From NCBI GenBank assembly GCA_016793115.1, contig JAEUIN010000259.1, positions 1 through 64,000 on the forward strand: a stretch of DNA of 64,000 nucleotides, written 5' to 3'. This document shows, one piece after another, positions 53,743 to 62,630 of the stretch (position 1 is the stretch's first letter; each line of letters begins with the position of its first letter). This DNA comes from Planctomycetaceae bacterium. GTDB taxonomy: Bacteria > Planctomycetota > Planctomycetia > Pirellulales > PNKZ01. The notes beneath the pieces are model-generated. The model had not been told where the DNA came from, ran no database searches, and worked only from the letters and a program-made list of their open reading frames with translations. The translations under genes and the position numbers were made by a program.

Positions 53743-55269
53743 TCAGGCGCCCGTGTCGAGCTGCAGTTCAAGCGTCTCGAGGACGCCGTCGCGATCGACC
53801 GTGAATGTGAGCTTGCCTTGGGCTTCATCCAGTCGAGCTTCGAATTCCGGAACCGACCGGAACGACTTTCCGTTGATCTGGACGATCCGGTCGCGCGTCA
53901 GCAGGCCGGCTCGCTGGGCCGGAGAGTTGTCCACGACCCGTTTAACGAGCACGCTTCCGGGCTCGGCGTCGTCTTCCGCCCAACTGACGCCGATTCGCAC
54001 GGGAGAACCTTGGAGCTCGACGGCGACTTCGCGGCTGGTTCCGTCGCGGCCGACCACGGTCAAATTGACCGGCTCCGCTTGTTGCATCACCAGCCGCTGA
54101 AATTGTTCTTCCGAATTCAACTCGTGGCCGTCCCATTCGGCGATCCGTTCGCCGTGGCGCAGCCCCGCCGCGAAGGCGGGCGTGCCGACTTGAACATGCG
54201 AAATATGAATCCCGTCGTCGTCGACGTGATGCCAGGAAACGCCCAGTCGCCCCGGCGGCGTCGGGTACGGAAGTTCAAACGCCTCTCGGCGGCGTTCGGA
54301 AACCGCTTCATTGACCGATTCCAAGCGGAAGCGAGGCAATTCGTCGGCATCGGCCACGGCGATTAGGGTTTCTAACACGACGCGCGACACTTTCAAAATG
54401 CCGTCGTAGTTGAGCTTCTCGACGTCGTCGCTCGGGCGGTGATAGTCGTCGTGCTTGCCGGTGTGGAGCATGACGACCGGAATGCGCTTGTGAAAGAAAG
54501 GAGCGTGATCGCTGTCTTCGCGCATTTCCCATTTGTAGTCGAACGTCAAACGCTCTTCGACGTTCGCTCCGGTCAGCAGCGCGCGGGCCCCGGCGGCGGT
54601 GCGCGAGCCGTAGACTTCCACTTGGTCGTTGCGGAGGCGGCCGATCATGTCGAGGTTAACGACGAAGCGCACGTCGGCGAGCGTCGCCGTCGGACGCGCG
54701 AGCCAATGCTTGGAACCGAACAACCCCGATTCTTCGGCGTCCCAAAAGGCGAACATAATCGTGCGCTTCAGCGGAGCTTTGAGTTCCGATAATACGCGCG
54801 CCGCTTCGAGCACGCCCGCAACTCCGCTCGCGTTGTCGTCGGCGCCGTTATGGATGTAGCCGAAGGGGCCGAAGCTATTGCGCGAGTTGCCGTAGCCCAC
54901 GTGATCGTAGTGCGCGCAAATGATGATCACTTCTTTGCGGAGTTCCGGATCGGATCCGGGGAGTTGGGCGAGCACGTTGCGTCGCTCGGGATGAAATTCC
55001 TGCAGAAAGCCGCCGCTGTCGCCCGCACCTTGCAAGCCGAAGCTTTTGAGCTTCTCGACGAGATAGCCGGCGGCCGCACGACCGCCTCGTTTGCCGGCTT
55101 CGCGCCCTTCGAATGTGTCGTCGGCCAGCACGGCGACGTGTGCTTGCAAGGCAGCGGCCGTGAGGCTGTTTCGTGCCGACAGGCGCGTCGACAGTTCGGC
55201 GGCAAACGAGGAAGGAAGCGCGCCGATCAGGACGACCGTCGCGAACCCAAGTGAGCGCAGCAACGTCAT
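53743..55269 (-). CDS. Secreted M28-family peptidase with PDZ domains
   Basis: A 508-residue exported zinc aminopeptidase-like protein (signal LLRSLGFATVVLIGALPSSFAA). M28 landmarks are AHYDHVG, NGADDNASG, AFWDAEESGLFGSKHW and VVNLDMIGR, giving the two-zinc site (His, Asp, Glu, Asp), with SDHAPFFH later. A PDZ-like domain begins around residue 320 (GVSWHHVDDDGIHISHVQVGTPAFAAGL) and a second near 425 (VLVKRVVDNSPAQRAGL). Start ATG 55269 has GAAGG eight bases upstream. It converges with the amino-sugar operon. Confidence 0.88.
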   Translation of the reverse strand: MTLLRSLGFATVVLIGALPSSFAAELSTRLSARNSLTAAALQAHVAVLADDTFEGREAGKRGGRAAAGYLVEKLKSFGLQGAGDSGGFLQEFHPERRNVLAQLPGSDPELRKEVIIICAHYDHVGYGNSRNSFGPFGYIHNGADDNASGVAGVLEAARVLSELKAPLKRTIMFAFWDAEESGLFGSKHWLARPTATLADVRFVVNLDMIGRLRNDQVEVYGSRTAAGARALLTGANVEERLTFDYKWEMREDSDHAPFFHKRIPVVMLHTGKHDDYHRPSDDVEKLNYDGILKVSRVVLETLIAVADADELPRFRLESVNEAVSERRREAFELPYPTPPGRLGVSWHHVDDDGIHISHVQVGTPAFAAGLRHGERIAEWDGHELNSEEQFQRLVMQQAEPVNLTVVGRDGTSREVAVELQGSPVRIGVSWAEDDAEPGSVLVKRVVDNSPAQRAGLLTRDRIVQINGKSFRSVPEFEARLDEAQGKLTFTVDRDGVLETLELQLDTGA

Positions 55270-55476
55270 TCGAATTACCTTCGGAAGCGAATCGATAATC
55301 GTAGCCCTCTCACGTCGCCGGCCGAGACGGAGACTCGACACTTGCGTACGGTGCTACCGACAACCGTAACGTACGAATCGACGGTCGGCGGCGAGCCGTT
55401 GCATGGTAAGCCGCCCGGACGTGAAAAGGATGCTTATTTTAGGTGTGATACGGGAAATACGACTGCGGGAACCGGC

Positions 55477-55504
55477 TTGCATGAGACGAAAGAAACCCTA
55501 GAAT
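55477..55504 (+). promoter_or_regulatory. Promoter of tRNA-Ser
   Basis: TTGCAT (55477-55482) and TAGAAT (55499-55504) are 16 bases apart. A start near 55511 leaves ~40 bases of leader with a small hairpin CGGCGGT/ACCGCCG (55521-55538) before the tRNA. Confidence 0.5.
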
Positions 55505-55551
55505 TGGCGAGCTTGGACGTCGGCGGTCCGCACCGCCGTCGCCCGGCCTAA

Positions 55552-55640
55552 GGAGAGGTGGCTGAGTGGTCGAAAGCGCCGGTTTGCTAAACCGGTGTAC
55601 GGGTCAAACCGTACCATGGGTTCAAATCCCATCCTCTCCG
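55552..55640 (+). tRNA. tRNA-Ser (GCU)
   Basis: A complete 89-base cloverleaf of the class with a long variable arm: acceptor GGAGAGG/CCTCTCC, anticodon stem CCGGT/ACCGG with loop TTGCTAA (anticodon GCT), long variable arm TGTACGGGTCAAACCGTACC, and T-loop TTCAAAT. Discriminator G; CCA is not encoded. It reads AGC and AGU codons. Confidence 0.95.
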
Positions 55641-55643
55641 CTG

Positions 55644-55680
55644 AAACCTCGGTAAGTCGTTGACTTGCCGGGGTTTTTTT
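55644..55680 (+). terminator. Intrinsic terminator of tRNA-Ser
   Basis: A 15-base stem (AAACCTCGGTAAGTC with GACTTGCCGGGGTTT, two G-T pairs) with a three-base loop runs straight into seven T residues. It is three bases after the tRNA. Confidence 0.8.
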
Positions 55681-56252
55681 ATGCGCCGCCGGTTCCGTCC
55701 GCCGACCGCCGTCAGGTACGGTTTCCGATCTTACGACGGCTCGCTCGCCGAGCATTCGCGGGGTTTTTAGTTCCCGAAATACCCCCGTCCAATCGCTTGA
55801 CGGTCGCCGCCGAGCGGCCGCCGCCGCGAACATCCCGCCGGCATGCCTCGGCAATCGGCCGGCCCTGGTCGCAAGCGGCTTCCGGGCCGTTAAATTCGAT
55901 ACCGTCGGTATGACGCGACCGGCCTAAAAAAAAGCCTGAAAAAATCGCAAATCGCATTTCGCTCGCTGCGTTCCGGTTGTGAGGGTTCTCACGATCATGC
56001 CGTCGCGGTGCCCCGAGTCGTCGGGGTTGCGTTCGAGGTCCTCCCGCCGCGTCGGGGGCACCAATCGGACCAGACGGCATACGTCGTAACTTCGCTTCAA
56101 GACATCGATTTGCGACGAGCCGAACCGCCGGAATCACCGGCGTCACGGTCGTCGCCCGTGCGTTCGTTCCAAGCCGATCCCTCGTTGCCGCCGTTGAAGA
56201 CAGTCAAACCGTATCGATTGCTCCGCCGCGCTTAATCACTTCGCGGCTTGTA

Positions 56253-56263
56253 ATTGGTCCAAT
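56253..56263 (+). promoter_or_regulatory. 11-base palindrome, possible operator
   Basis: ATTGG-T-CCAAT is a perfect dyad 94 bases before the lipoprotein start, and 11 bases before the leader terminator. A DNA-binding protein site is possible. Confidence 0.3.
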
Positions 56264-56273
56264 CCGAATACAA

Positions 56274-56318
56274 CCGCGGAGGGGCTGATCCGTCGATCCG
56301 GCTCCGTGGTTTTTTTTT
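56274..56318 (+). terminator. Intrinsic terminator or attenuator before the lipoprotein gene
   Basis: CCGCGGAG (56274-56281) pairs with CTCCGTGG (with one wobble, to 56309), an inner GATC/GATC stem surrounds the loop, and nine T residues follow (56310-56318). The T-tract ends only 28 bases before the start codon of the next gene. Confidence 0.6.
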
Positions 56319-56346
56319 GATTGCGCAACTAGCGGATGGGCCGAAC

Positions 56347-57246
56347 ATGGCTTGGCTCCGATTTCTTGTGCTGGCGACGTTGGCGACCTGCGGCGGTTGC
56401 TCGTACTACGCCGATCTCTCCATCGCGGCACGTCATCGTGCGGCGGCGCACGGCGCATGGAAGGCGGCGCACCACGACCGACAACTGCGTTCGATGCCGC
56501 TTTGCGTTCGGGAGCACTTCGGCCGCGGCTTCGTGCAGGGTTACTACGACGTCGCTCAAGGCTCCGATGGAACCGTGCCGCTCTTCCCGCCCCAGTGCTA
56601 TTGGGGCGGCAAATATGAAACGGCCCAAGGTCAGGATCTCATCCGGGCTTGGTTCAGAGGCTATCAAGAAGGCGCGGCGGTCGCGTTGAGCCACGGTCGC
56701 GGCGGCGGCAGCAAGTTGCCTACCTCTTGGGCGCCGTCGCCGTACGCGACACGGATCGTTGCAGTCGAACCCGATTCGGTCGAAGAGATTCCGACTCTGC
56801 CGCCGGCGGACGTGCCGCTCGACATCCAAGAGGCGCCGGCCGCAACCGGCAAAGATACGGTCGGCGGCATGCAGCCCACTCCGCCGGCACCGACGACCGA
56901 ATTGAAACAAGACCGCGAACCTGATTCGACATTGCCCAAAGAGCCGCGCAGCCCGACCCCCGGCCACGACAAAGTCAAGAATCCGATCCGGAAGCCGGAC
57001 GACGAATCCAAGTCGAAGCCGGTCGTCTATACCGCTCCGCTTTTCGAAGAAATCAAGCAGTTGGAATACGACGGCGAGATTCTGCCGGCCGAGGAGCGGG
57101 TCGAAACACGCGGGCCGTTGTTCGAAGCGCCGGAGATCGAAAGTGCGACGACGGCGCAACGGCCGTCGCAGCCCATGCAAGCGCCTCGACAGACGACGAT
57201 CCCCCAGCCCAACCGGCTTTTCACGGCCCCCGGCATGGCGCCGTAA
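56347..57246 (+). CDS. Probable lipoprotein of unknown function next to the export protein
   Basis: A 299-residue exported protein. Its N-terminus (MAWLRFLVLATLATCGGCSYY) looks like a lipoprotein signal, with cleavage before one of the two Cys. Residues ~35-120 have an aromatic, Gly-rich fold (FGRGFVQGYYDVAQGSDG, CYWGGKYETAQG). The second half is Pro/Thr/Glu-rich and probably disordered. I do not know its family; its partner downstream is the Wza-like protein. Start ATG 56347 is preferred because it begins right at the signal peptide. Confidence 0.68.
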   Translation: MAWLRFLVLATLATCGGCSYYADLSIAARHRAAAHGAWKAAHHDRQLRSMPLCVREHFGRGFVQGYYDVAQGSDGTVPLFPPQCYWGGKYETAQGQDLIRAWFRGYQEGAAVALSHGRGGGSKLPTSWAPSPYATRIVAVEPDSVEEIPTLPPADVPLDIQEAPAATGKDTVGGMQPTPPAPTTELKQDREPDSTLPKEPRSPTPGHDKVKNPIRKPDDESKSKPVVYTAPLFEEIKQLEYDGEILPAEERVETRGPLFEAPEIESATTAQRPSQPMQAPRQTTIPQPNRLFTAPGMAP

Positions 57247-57332
57247 CGCCGTATGCATTCCGTCAACTCACAACGATTCCCGTTCATCGCGCCGTACGCA
57301 TCGTCGGCACCAAGTCTTCGTTGAGCAAAACT

Positions 57333-58607
57333 ATGAAGGTCTCATACGCCCTTTTACTGCTCGGTTGCCTCGTTAGCGGCGGTTGCTCGCTCGCGCAATG
57401 CAAAGCCGTGCCGGTCCAGCGCGTACCGGAGTGGATGCTCGCGCGTCCGCGGGCCCTCAAGGAGCCCATCAATCTGTTGAGCTTGCGCGCCGATCCGCCC
57501 GAGCTCTACATGCTCGGCCCGCGGGATATCCTCGGTATTTTTATTCCCGGAGCGCTCGGCGACGACAAAGAGCAACTACCGCCGACGCACTTTCCGGAAG
57601 ACAGCACGATGGCGCCGTCGATGGGCTATCCCATTCCCGTCCGCGACGACGGCACGCTGGTCTTGCCGATGATCGACCCGATCAAGGTGACGGGGATGAC
57701 GCTGACGCAAGTGGAGAGCGAAGTTCGCCGCCGGTACATCGACAGCCAGATCTTCGCGAACGACAACGTGAAGATCGTCGTCACGCTGATGCGAAAGCGA
57801 ACGAATCAAGTGCTGGTCGTCCGCGAGGATTCCGGCGCGGCGCAGCCGTCCGCCGGCGGCATCCTCGTCGGCCCCGCGAAGCGCGGGAGCGTTTTTGCCG
57901 TCGACTTACCGGCCGACGAAAGCGACGTCATGCACGCTTTGGCCAAATCGGGAGGCCTGCCCGGTCTCGACGCTCAGAACGAAGTGATCATTCTGCGGGG
58001 CAAATTCGCCGATGCGACGCACCGCGAGTGCCTACTGCAAGAAATGATGCGTATGAACGATTACGCCGGCGCGCAAGCTTGGGCTTCGCCGAATGCCGAT
58101 ATCGTGCGCATTCCGCTCCGCGCCGAACCCGGCATGCCCCAGCGAAAACTCTCGGAAGACGACATCATCTTGAAGACCGGCGACGTGATCTTCATCGAAA
58201 CCCGCGAGCGCGAAGTGTTCTACACCGGCGGGCTGCTGCACGGCGGCGAGCATCCGCTGCCGCGCGACTACGACCTCGACGTCTTGGCCGCGATGTCGAT
58301 CGCGGGGCACTCGGCGGGCACCGGCGTCACGTCCGGGAGCCTTGGTCGCGGCGGATTCGGAGGCGGCGGAGGCGGCAGCTCCGGCATCATTCCGGCCACT
58401 CAGATCATCGTGGTCCGCCGCCTGCCGAACGGCGGCACGGTCCCGATCCGGATCAATCTCAATACGGCCATCGTCAATAGCTCAGAGCGAATCCTCATCC
58501 AACCGGGCGACTACATCATGCTGCAGTACACGCCGGCCGAACTCGCCGCGAACATCGTGCTCGGCAACGTCAGCTTCAACTACTTCCTGAACAACATCAA
58601 TAATTAA
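57333..58607 (+). CDS. Wza-type polysaccharide export lipoprotein
   Basis: A 424-residue lipoprotein (signal ALLLLGCLVSGGC) of the polysaccharide biosynthesis/export family. The Poly_export domain spans about residues 45-145 (LYMLGPRDILGIF, VRDDGTLVLPMI, GMTLTQVE, RYIDSQIFANDNVKIVVTL). SLBB-like soluble ligand-binding folds follow near 175-330 (VFYTGGLLHGGEHPLPRDYDLDVLAAM). A Gly/Ser loop (GRGGFGGGGGGS) near residue 345 and an RINLNTAIV... IQPGDYIMLQYTP tail end the protein. It would form the outer-membrane channel of an exopolysaccharide system, but no Wzc-type kinase or polymerase is in the window. Confidence 0.85.
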   Translation: MKVSYALLLLGCLVSGGCSLAQCKAVPVQRVPEWMLARPRALKEPINLLSLRADPPELYMLGPRDILGIFIPGALGDDKEQLPPTHFPEDSTMAPSMGYPIPVRDDGTLVLPMIDPIKVTGMTLTQVESEVRRRYIDSQIFANDNVKIVVTLMRKRTNQVLVVREDSGAAQPSAGGILVGPAKRGSVFAVDLPADESDVMHALAKSGGLPGLDAQNEVIILRGKFADATHRECLLQEMMRMNDYAGAQAWASPNADIVRIPLRAEPGMPQRKLSEDDIILKTGDVIFIETREREVFYTGGLLHGGEHPLPRDYDLDVLAAMSIAGHSAGTGVTSGSLGRGGFGGGGGGSSGIIPATQIIVVRRLPNGGTVPIRINLNTAIVNSSERILIQPGDYIMLQYTPAELAANIVLGNVSFNYFLNNINN

Positions 58608-58641
58608 GCGGCCTTGCTCGGCAGCGAGATCGGTGCCGTCG

Positions 58642-59961
58642 TCAGTCGGCTGCGACGCCGTTCACTTTGCCGAGCAAGCGGCGAACTTGCCCGACGATCC
58701 GGTCCTCGACGTCGAGCGAAAAATCGTTGGCCGCCTCATAACCCCCTTCGACGGCCACGCGCCGACTCGGAACATACCCCGAGTAGTCGTTGGTGTAGCC
58801 CGCGACCCAGACGAGAGGCGATTTGAGCTCGCCCTTCAGCCGCAACGCATAGTCGACGACCGTTTCGCTGCCCAGGGCCGCCAACGTCACTTGGTCGCCG
58901 AAGCGGACCACTTGCACCGGATAACTGTGGCTCGGCTTGCCGCCGTTGCGCGTCAGTTCGACGTCGCCGATTGCCGCCTGAATCGCTCCTGTAAGCGGCC
59001 GCTCTCCGGCGTTCATCGCCGCGACGACGGAATACGCAAGCGTCCGGCCATGGTGTTCCGCCAGTTGCAGCGGCAACACGCCGGGGACTTCGTCGCGACG
59101 AGGGTACGGATTCTGGTCGCCGCTGCAACCATTGACGAACATGGCCGTGCAGTCGGGAAACGACTTCTGCAAATGCTCTTGCGCAAACCCGGCGTAGTCG
59201 CCGTTAAACAGGTAGCGCGGCGGCTCCGGCGGAACCGTCACGGAACTCAACGTGGTGTTGTGGCAGGCATAACCGAACGCCACGGCAAGCAGAGCGCCCG
59301 ACTCGTCGCGCACGGTGAGCACCGGCACGTCGTGATCGACCGGACCGTCGTACGTGGGGGCTCGCGAGGCCAACGGGTCGCCGGCGGCGAGGGCGTAGTT
59401 GCGGCGACGGTTCATCGCGAATCCGCAACGAGCTTGCGTGTAGCCGACGGCCGCCGGCTTGCGCTTCCGCAGCGCTTCGCCGACGATCCGCACCAACGTC
59501 TCTTCGAGAAACCGTTGATAATTCTTCGCTTCCTCCTCACGTCCGGCGCGGGGGCGATACTCCGGACCGCAGTGCGTGTGCGAAGCGTTCAACAATAGTC
59601 GCTCCGGCGGCAAAGCGAATTCCGATCGGCAACGCTCGGCGACGGCGTCGCGCACCTCGCGGCGAATTCCGATGATGTCCGACGTGACCAGCACAAAGGG
59701 CCCGCCTACGGTCCCCTCGAGCGCCAATGCTTTGGCAAACAATTGCTGAGCAACCCCTTCGGAAGGCGCCTTCCGTGCGGCGTAGCCCGCCATCCACATG
59801 TTGTCCTTCGGCGTAATCACGGCGGTCGCCGCCGCGGCCTTCCAAGTGAGAGCCGGCTTGGCGGCCGCATCCGCCTGTATGTCAGGGGACGGCTGGGCAT
59901 GCGCGCCGACGACGCTAAACGCCGTGAGAATCGCCACTAAAGCCGACATCAGCTTGCGCAT
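58642..59961 (-). CDS. Secreted neutral/alkaline-ceramidase-like protein
   Basis: A 439-residue exported protein (signal ALVAILTAFSVVGAHAQ) related to the N-terminal domain of neutral/alkaline non-lysosomal ceramidase. Conserved blocks are AATAVITPKDNMWMAGYAARK, LVTSDIIGI, LLLNASHTHCGPEYR with the likely zinc His, GYACHNTTLS, and MFVNGCSGDQNPYPR. Proteins of this type are frequent in planctomycetes and their true substrates are unproven. It converges with the export gene; a ten-base inverted repeat (58614-58623 with 58668-58677) spans the junction. Confidence 0.85.
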   Translation of the reverse strand: MRKLMSALVAILTAFSVVGAHAQPSPDIQADAAAKPALTWKAAAATAVITPKDNMWMAGYAARKAPSEGVAQQLFAKALALEGTVGGPFVLVTSDIIGIRREVRDAVAERCRSEFALPPERLLLNASHTHCGPEYRPRAGREEEAKNYQRFLEETLVRIVGEALRKRKPAAVGYTQARCGFAMNRRRNYALAAGDPLASRAPTYDGPVDHDVPVLTVRDESGALLAVAFGYACHNTTLSSVTVPPEPPRYLFNGDYAGFAQEHLQKSFPDCTAMFVNGCSGDQNPYPRRDEVPGVLPLQLAEHHGRTLAYSVVAAMNAGERPLTGAIQAAIGDVELTRNGGKPSHSYPVQVVRFGDQVTLAALGSETVVDYALRLKGELKSPLVWVAGYTNDYSGYVPSRRVAVEGGYEAANDFSLDVEDRIVGQVRRLLGKVNGVAAD

Positions 59962-60039
59962 TTTTCACCTAACTAAGAGCGTTTACATCTCGATCCGCGC
60001 GTGGTCCTCACCGAAATTCGGCGCTCGCATAGATCGTTC

Positions 60040-60786
60040 CTACGACTTCGCATTCGCCGCTGCCAGAATCTTTTGCGCTTCGTCGGCTCCGATTTCGCGC
60101 ACGAAAATATTCCGCCATCGGATCTCGCCGCCGTGCGTTTGCAGCATGATCGGCCCGGTCGCCGGCAGCGGCTTGGAGCGGTCGACGTAGTTTTCCATCA
60201 CCGCGCCGTCGACGACGAGTTTGTCGTTCAGCCACACCCACGTGCGGGCTCCAATCTGGCGGATCCGAAAAGCGTTCCATTCCCCGAACGGCTTATCGGC
60301 CACCACGAGCGGATCGCGGCCCGGGGTCTTCGGCGTGTTGTTGAACAGCCCGCCCGATCCCTTGTTGGGATTGCGATCAGGACGCTCGGGGAGGCTTGGT
60401 TGGTTGATGTCCCAGATCTGCACCTGCGGCATTCCGCGCAAATAGATGCCGCTGTCCGCCTTCGGTACCGTTTTGTATTCGATCAGCAATTCGATATCGC
60501 CGAAGTCTTGATCCGTCGTGGCATACGGTCCGGTGCCGATATTCACCAGTTCGCCGTTCTCAACCCGCCAATGGTCGCCGAACTCCGCACGCATCTTTTT
60601 CAGCGATTCCTCAAGTTTCGCTCCCTGAAGCTTGGCTACCGAGTGAGGATTCAACCCGTGCCAGCCGGTGAGATCACGCCCGTTGAACAGCGCTCGAAAT
60701 CCGGCGGGCGGCATGGGCTCGGCGGCGACGGCGAACGACGGCGTAATTAGCGACGCGAGAATTAAAAGCAAGCTGCGGATCTTCAT
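60040..60786 (-). CDS. Secreted DUF1080 protein
   Basis: A 248-residue exported protein (signal LLLILASLITPSFAVA) with the DUF1080 (concanavalin-like, 3-keto-disaccharide hydrolase) fold: GFRALFNGRDLTGWHGL at the start, IGTGPYATTDQDFGDIELLIEY in the middle, GIYLRGMPQVQIWDI, and the ending GPIMLQTHGGEIRWRNIFVREI. These are common in planctomycete sugar pathways. It is part of a run of three secreted genes on this strand. Confidence 0.88.
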   Translation of the reverse strand: MKIRSLLLILASLITPSFAVAAEPMPPAGFRALFNGRDLTGWHGLNPHSVAKLQGAKLEESLKKMRAEFGDHWRVENGELVNIGTGPYATTDQDFGDIELLIEYKTVPKADSGIYLRGMPQVQIWDINQPSLPERPDRNPNKGSGGLFNNTPKTPGRDPLVVADKPFGEWNAFRIRQIGARTWVWLNDKLVVDGAVMENYVDRSKPLPATGPIMLQTHGGEIRWRNIFVREIGADEAQKILAAANAKS

Positions 60787-60852
60787 GATTCGAATCTCAA
60801 GTTTCCAAGTAAGTTTGCGCTACTCCAAACGCCCACTTTCACGACGGGGCGA

Positions 60853-62139
60853 TTAGCGTTTCCCGAGGCAGTACAACGTCTCTTGCCGAACGCCGTCGGT
60901 CGTCGTCGCGACGCGCAGATATATCCGATCGCCGCAAACCGTCGGCGAGGCGAACGCTTCGTCCCCCAACTGATTCGACCCCATGGCTTCGAACTCCGTC
61001 GGCGAGGCCCGGAAGATCGCGGCCTTCCCCGTCTCGTCGATTGCAAAGATCAGGTCGCCGACCATGACCGGCGAAGAACTAAACGTGCCGCCGAGCCGTT
61101 CCTTCCAAATCTCTTTGCCGGTGGAGCTTTCCCAACACACGGCGACGCCGTTGTCGAGCACGCCGTACAGGTATCCGTCGCGAGTCAGCAACGACGGGAC
61201 ATAAACGCGCGAATCGCTTTCCCATTCAATCTTGCCGGAGCCGTCGGCCGCGATCGCCGCCAGATGGTTCTTGGGATAGCCGCCGCTGGAGAACACACGC
61301 CGGCCGTCGGTCACCGTCGAGGTCACGACTTCCGTCGTCGAACCGGGAATCTCCCAAAGTTTTTGCCCGGTGAGCGGATCGAGGCTCGTCACCAAATCAC
61401 AACCGGTCAGCAGGAGTTGGTCTTTGCCGGCGACATTCAAAATGATCGGCGAAGTGTAATTCGGCAAAGCAGGCCGCTCGATCCGCCATACGACACGACC
61501 GTCGACGCGATCGAGAGCGGCCACGGCCCCGCCCCCTTTGTTGTCGGCCGACACGATGACCAACGACTTGTAGAGCGCCGGCGAGGAACCGAAGCCTTGA
61601 TGAATGACGAAGTCGTCGACCTTGGTCTGCCAAAGCCGTCTGCCGTCGAGATCGAGTGCCGTCGTGTAGACGGCGTCGCCGTTGAGAAAGTTGACGTAAA
61701 GTCGGCGACCGTCGCAGGCGACCGAGGATGATGCCTGGGAATTCTTTTGGTGCCCCTTCTCCGGCAGCCCTCCCGTGTGGACGATCGTCGTCCAAAGCGA
61801 ACGCCCATTCGTGCGATCGAAGCACAAGACGGATTGCGTTCCCCGCTCGACGTCGGCCGTAGTGAGATACACCCGGTCGCCGACGACCGTCGGGGAGCTG
61901 TGACCGCGGCCGGGCACGGGGCTCTTCCAGACGACATTTTGCGTCTCGCTCCAAACGAGCGGCGGCTTTTGATGCGCCGCCGCGACGCCGTCGCGCGTCG
62001 GCCCGCGCCACCAAGGCCAATCGTCGGGCGCAAGCTCGAAATTCGGCGCGGGCGCATCAGCCGCCACGACGGCGATCGTCGGACTTAAGAAGAAAGCGGA
62101 CAGCAGCGTAACGACGCCGACTCGCGAGCGAAATACCAT
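60853..62139 (-). CDS. Secreted PQQ-type beta-propeller protein
   Basis: A 428-residue exported protein (signal VVTLLSAFFLSPTIAVVAA) folding as an eight-bladed PQQ-binding-like propeller. Repeated blade ends such as SVLCFDRTNGRSLWTT, TALDLDGRRLWQ, TSLDPLTGQKLWEI and AVCWESSTGKEIWKE show the Trp-docking pattern. The WPWWRGPTRDG start is typical of planctomycete outer-membrane or periplasmic members. No PQQ-dehydrogenase active site is apparent, so it may be structural or a cofactor-free propeller. ATG 62139 is used instead of a TTG two codons before. Confidence 0.88.
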   Translation of the reverse strand: MVFRSRVGVVTLLSAFFLSPTIAVVAADAPAPNFELAPDDWPWWRGPTRDGVAAAHQKPPLVWSETQNVVWKSPVPGRGHSSPTVVGDRVYLTTADVERGTQSVLCFDRTNGRSLWTTIVHTGGLPEKGHQKNSQASSSVACDGRRLYVNFLNGDAVYTTALDLDGRRLWQTKVDDFVIHQGFGSSPALYKSLVIVSADNKGGGAVAALDRVDGRVVWRIERPALPNYTSPIILNVAGKDQLLLTGCDLVTSLDPLTGQKLWEIPGSTTEVVTSTVTDGRRVFSSGGYPKNHLAAIAADGSGKIEWESDSRVYVPSLLTRDGYLYGVLDNGVAVCWESSTGKEIWKERLGGTFSSSPVMVGDLIFAIDETGKAAIFRASPTEFEAMGSNQLGDEAFASPTVCGDRIYLRVATTTDGVRQETLYCLGKR

Positions 62140-62426
62140 GCGCAACTTTCAAGGCGTTGAGAACCGCAGCATCGGCCGATGAACGCGACTCGAGCCGGAA
62201 GCGCCGAACTCTTCGCCGTCGCCATCGTCGAACTGAAGGAGGGAAGGAACGAACCAAGGAAGGAAGCCGAGCGGATTTCCGCAGCGTAGGCCGCACCGCA
62301 ACCGGCTGTCAACAATGGGCCGCGAGATTCGAGCGCGGCCGACTCACCGCTCGCCGCGTCGCGGCGCGCTTTCTATATTTTCCGCGCCATCGCTGCGCGG
62401 TGCGGACCTGTTTCGATAGCCGGCGG

Positions 62427-62630
62427 TCAGCTCGACGCGGCTTCCCCTTTTGATTTCGTGGCGCTCTGGTCGTCGTCGGCCTCGCGACCCTCTTCGACGA
62501 GCAACTCCGACGGGCAAACCTCGTGTTTGTCGCACTGCGTGCAGACGATATGGATCAAATCCGAACTCGAAAGCCGCACCTGAGATTGCTCGCAGAGCTG
62601 AATCAACTGAGTGAGATGAACACATGGCAT
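62427..62630 (-). CDS. Small Cys-rich protein, possible zinc-binding
   Basis: A 67-residue protein with AGGAG eight bases before its ATG. Five cysteines are present: C3, C13, C30-x2-C33 (VCTQCDKHEVC) and C39, with His27 and His36 nearby, so a zinc site is plausible. The last 25 residues are charged and probably disordered. It is divergent from the PSCyt1/DUF1549 gene. I do not know a named family. Confidence 0.7.
   Translation of the reverse strand: MPCVHLTQLIQLCEQSQVRLSSSDLIHIVCTQCDKHEVCPSELLVEEGREADDDQSATKSKGEAASS

Larger units (their letters stand above)
55681..56346 (+). other. Long gene-free leader region of the export gene pair
   Basis: About 670 bases between the tRNA-Ser terminator and the first lipoprotein gene hold no credible protein gene. 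Open frames on either strand are short-lived and lack ribosome-binding sites. A palindrome (56253-56263) and an intrinsic terminator (56274-56318) lie just before the coding region, so the leader may be regulatory or contain a small RNA. Confidence 0.5.

Noticed and set aside
53026..54366. Long open frame on the plus strand (446 codons)
   Set aside because: It starts within the PIG-L gene in another frame and then runs antisense to the M28 peptidase; composition is Arg-rich and unlike a folded protein.
55498..55854. Minus-strand open frame over tRNA-Ser
   Set aside because: Translation of the tRNA antisense gives the familiar MGFEPMV-type false peptide.
55712..56146. 144-codon minus-strand frame in the gene-free leader
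   Set aside because: It is Arg/Ala-rich with no domain and no ribosome-binding site; it looks like chance.
58633..59598. Open frame of 321 codons on the plus strand
   Set aside because: It is the antisense of the ceramidase-like gene, which has clear family motifs and a signal peptide.
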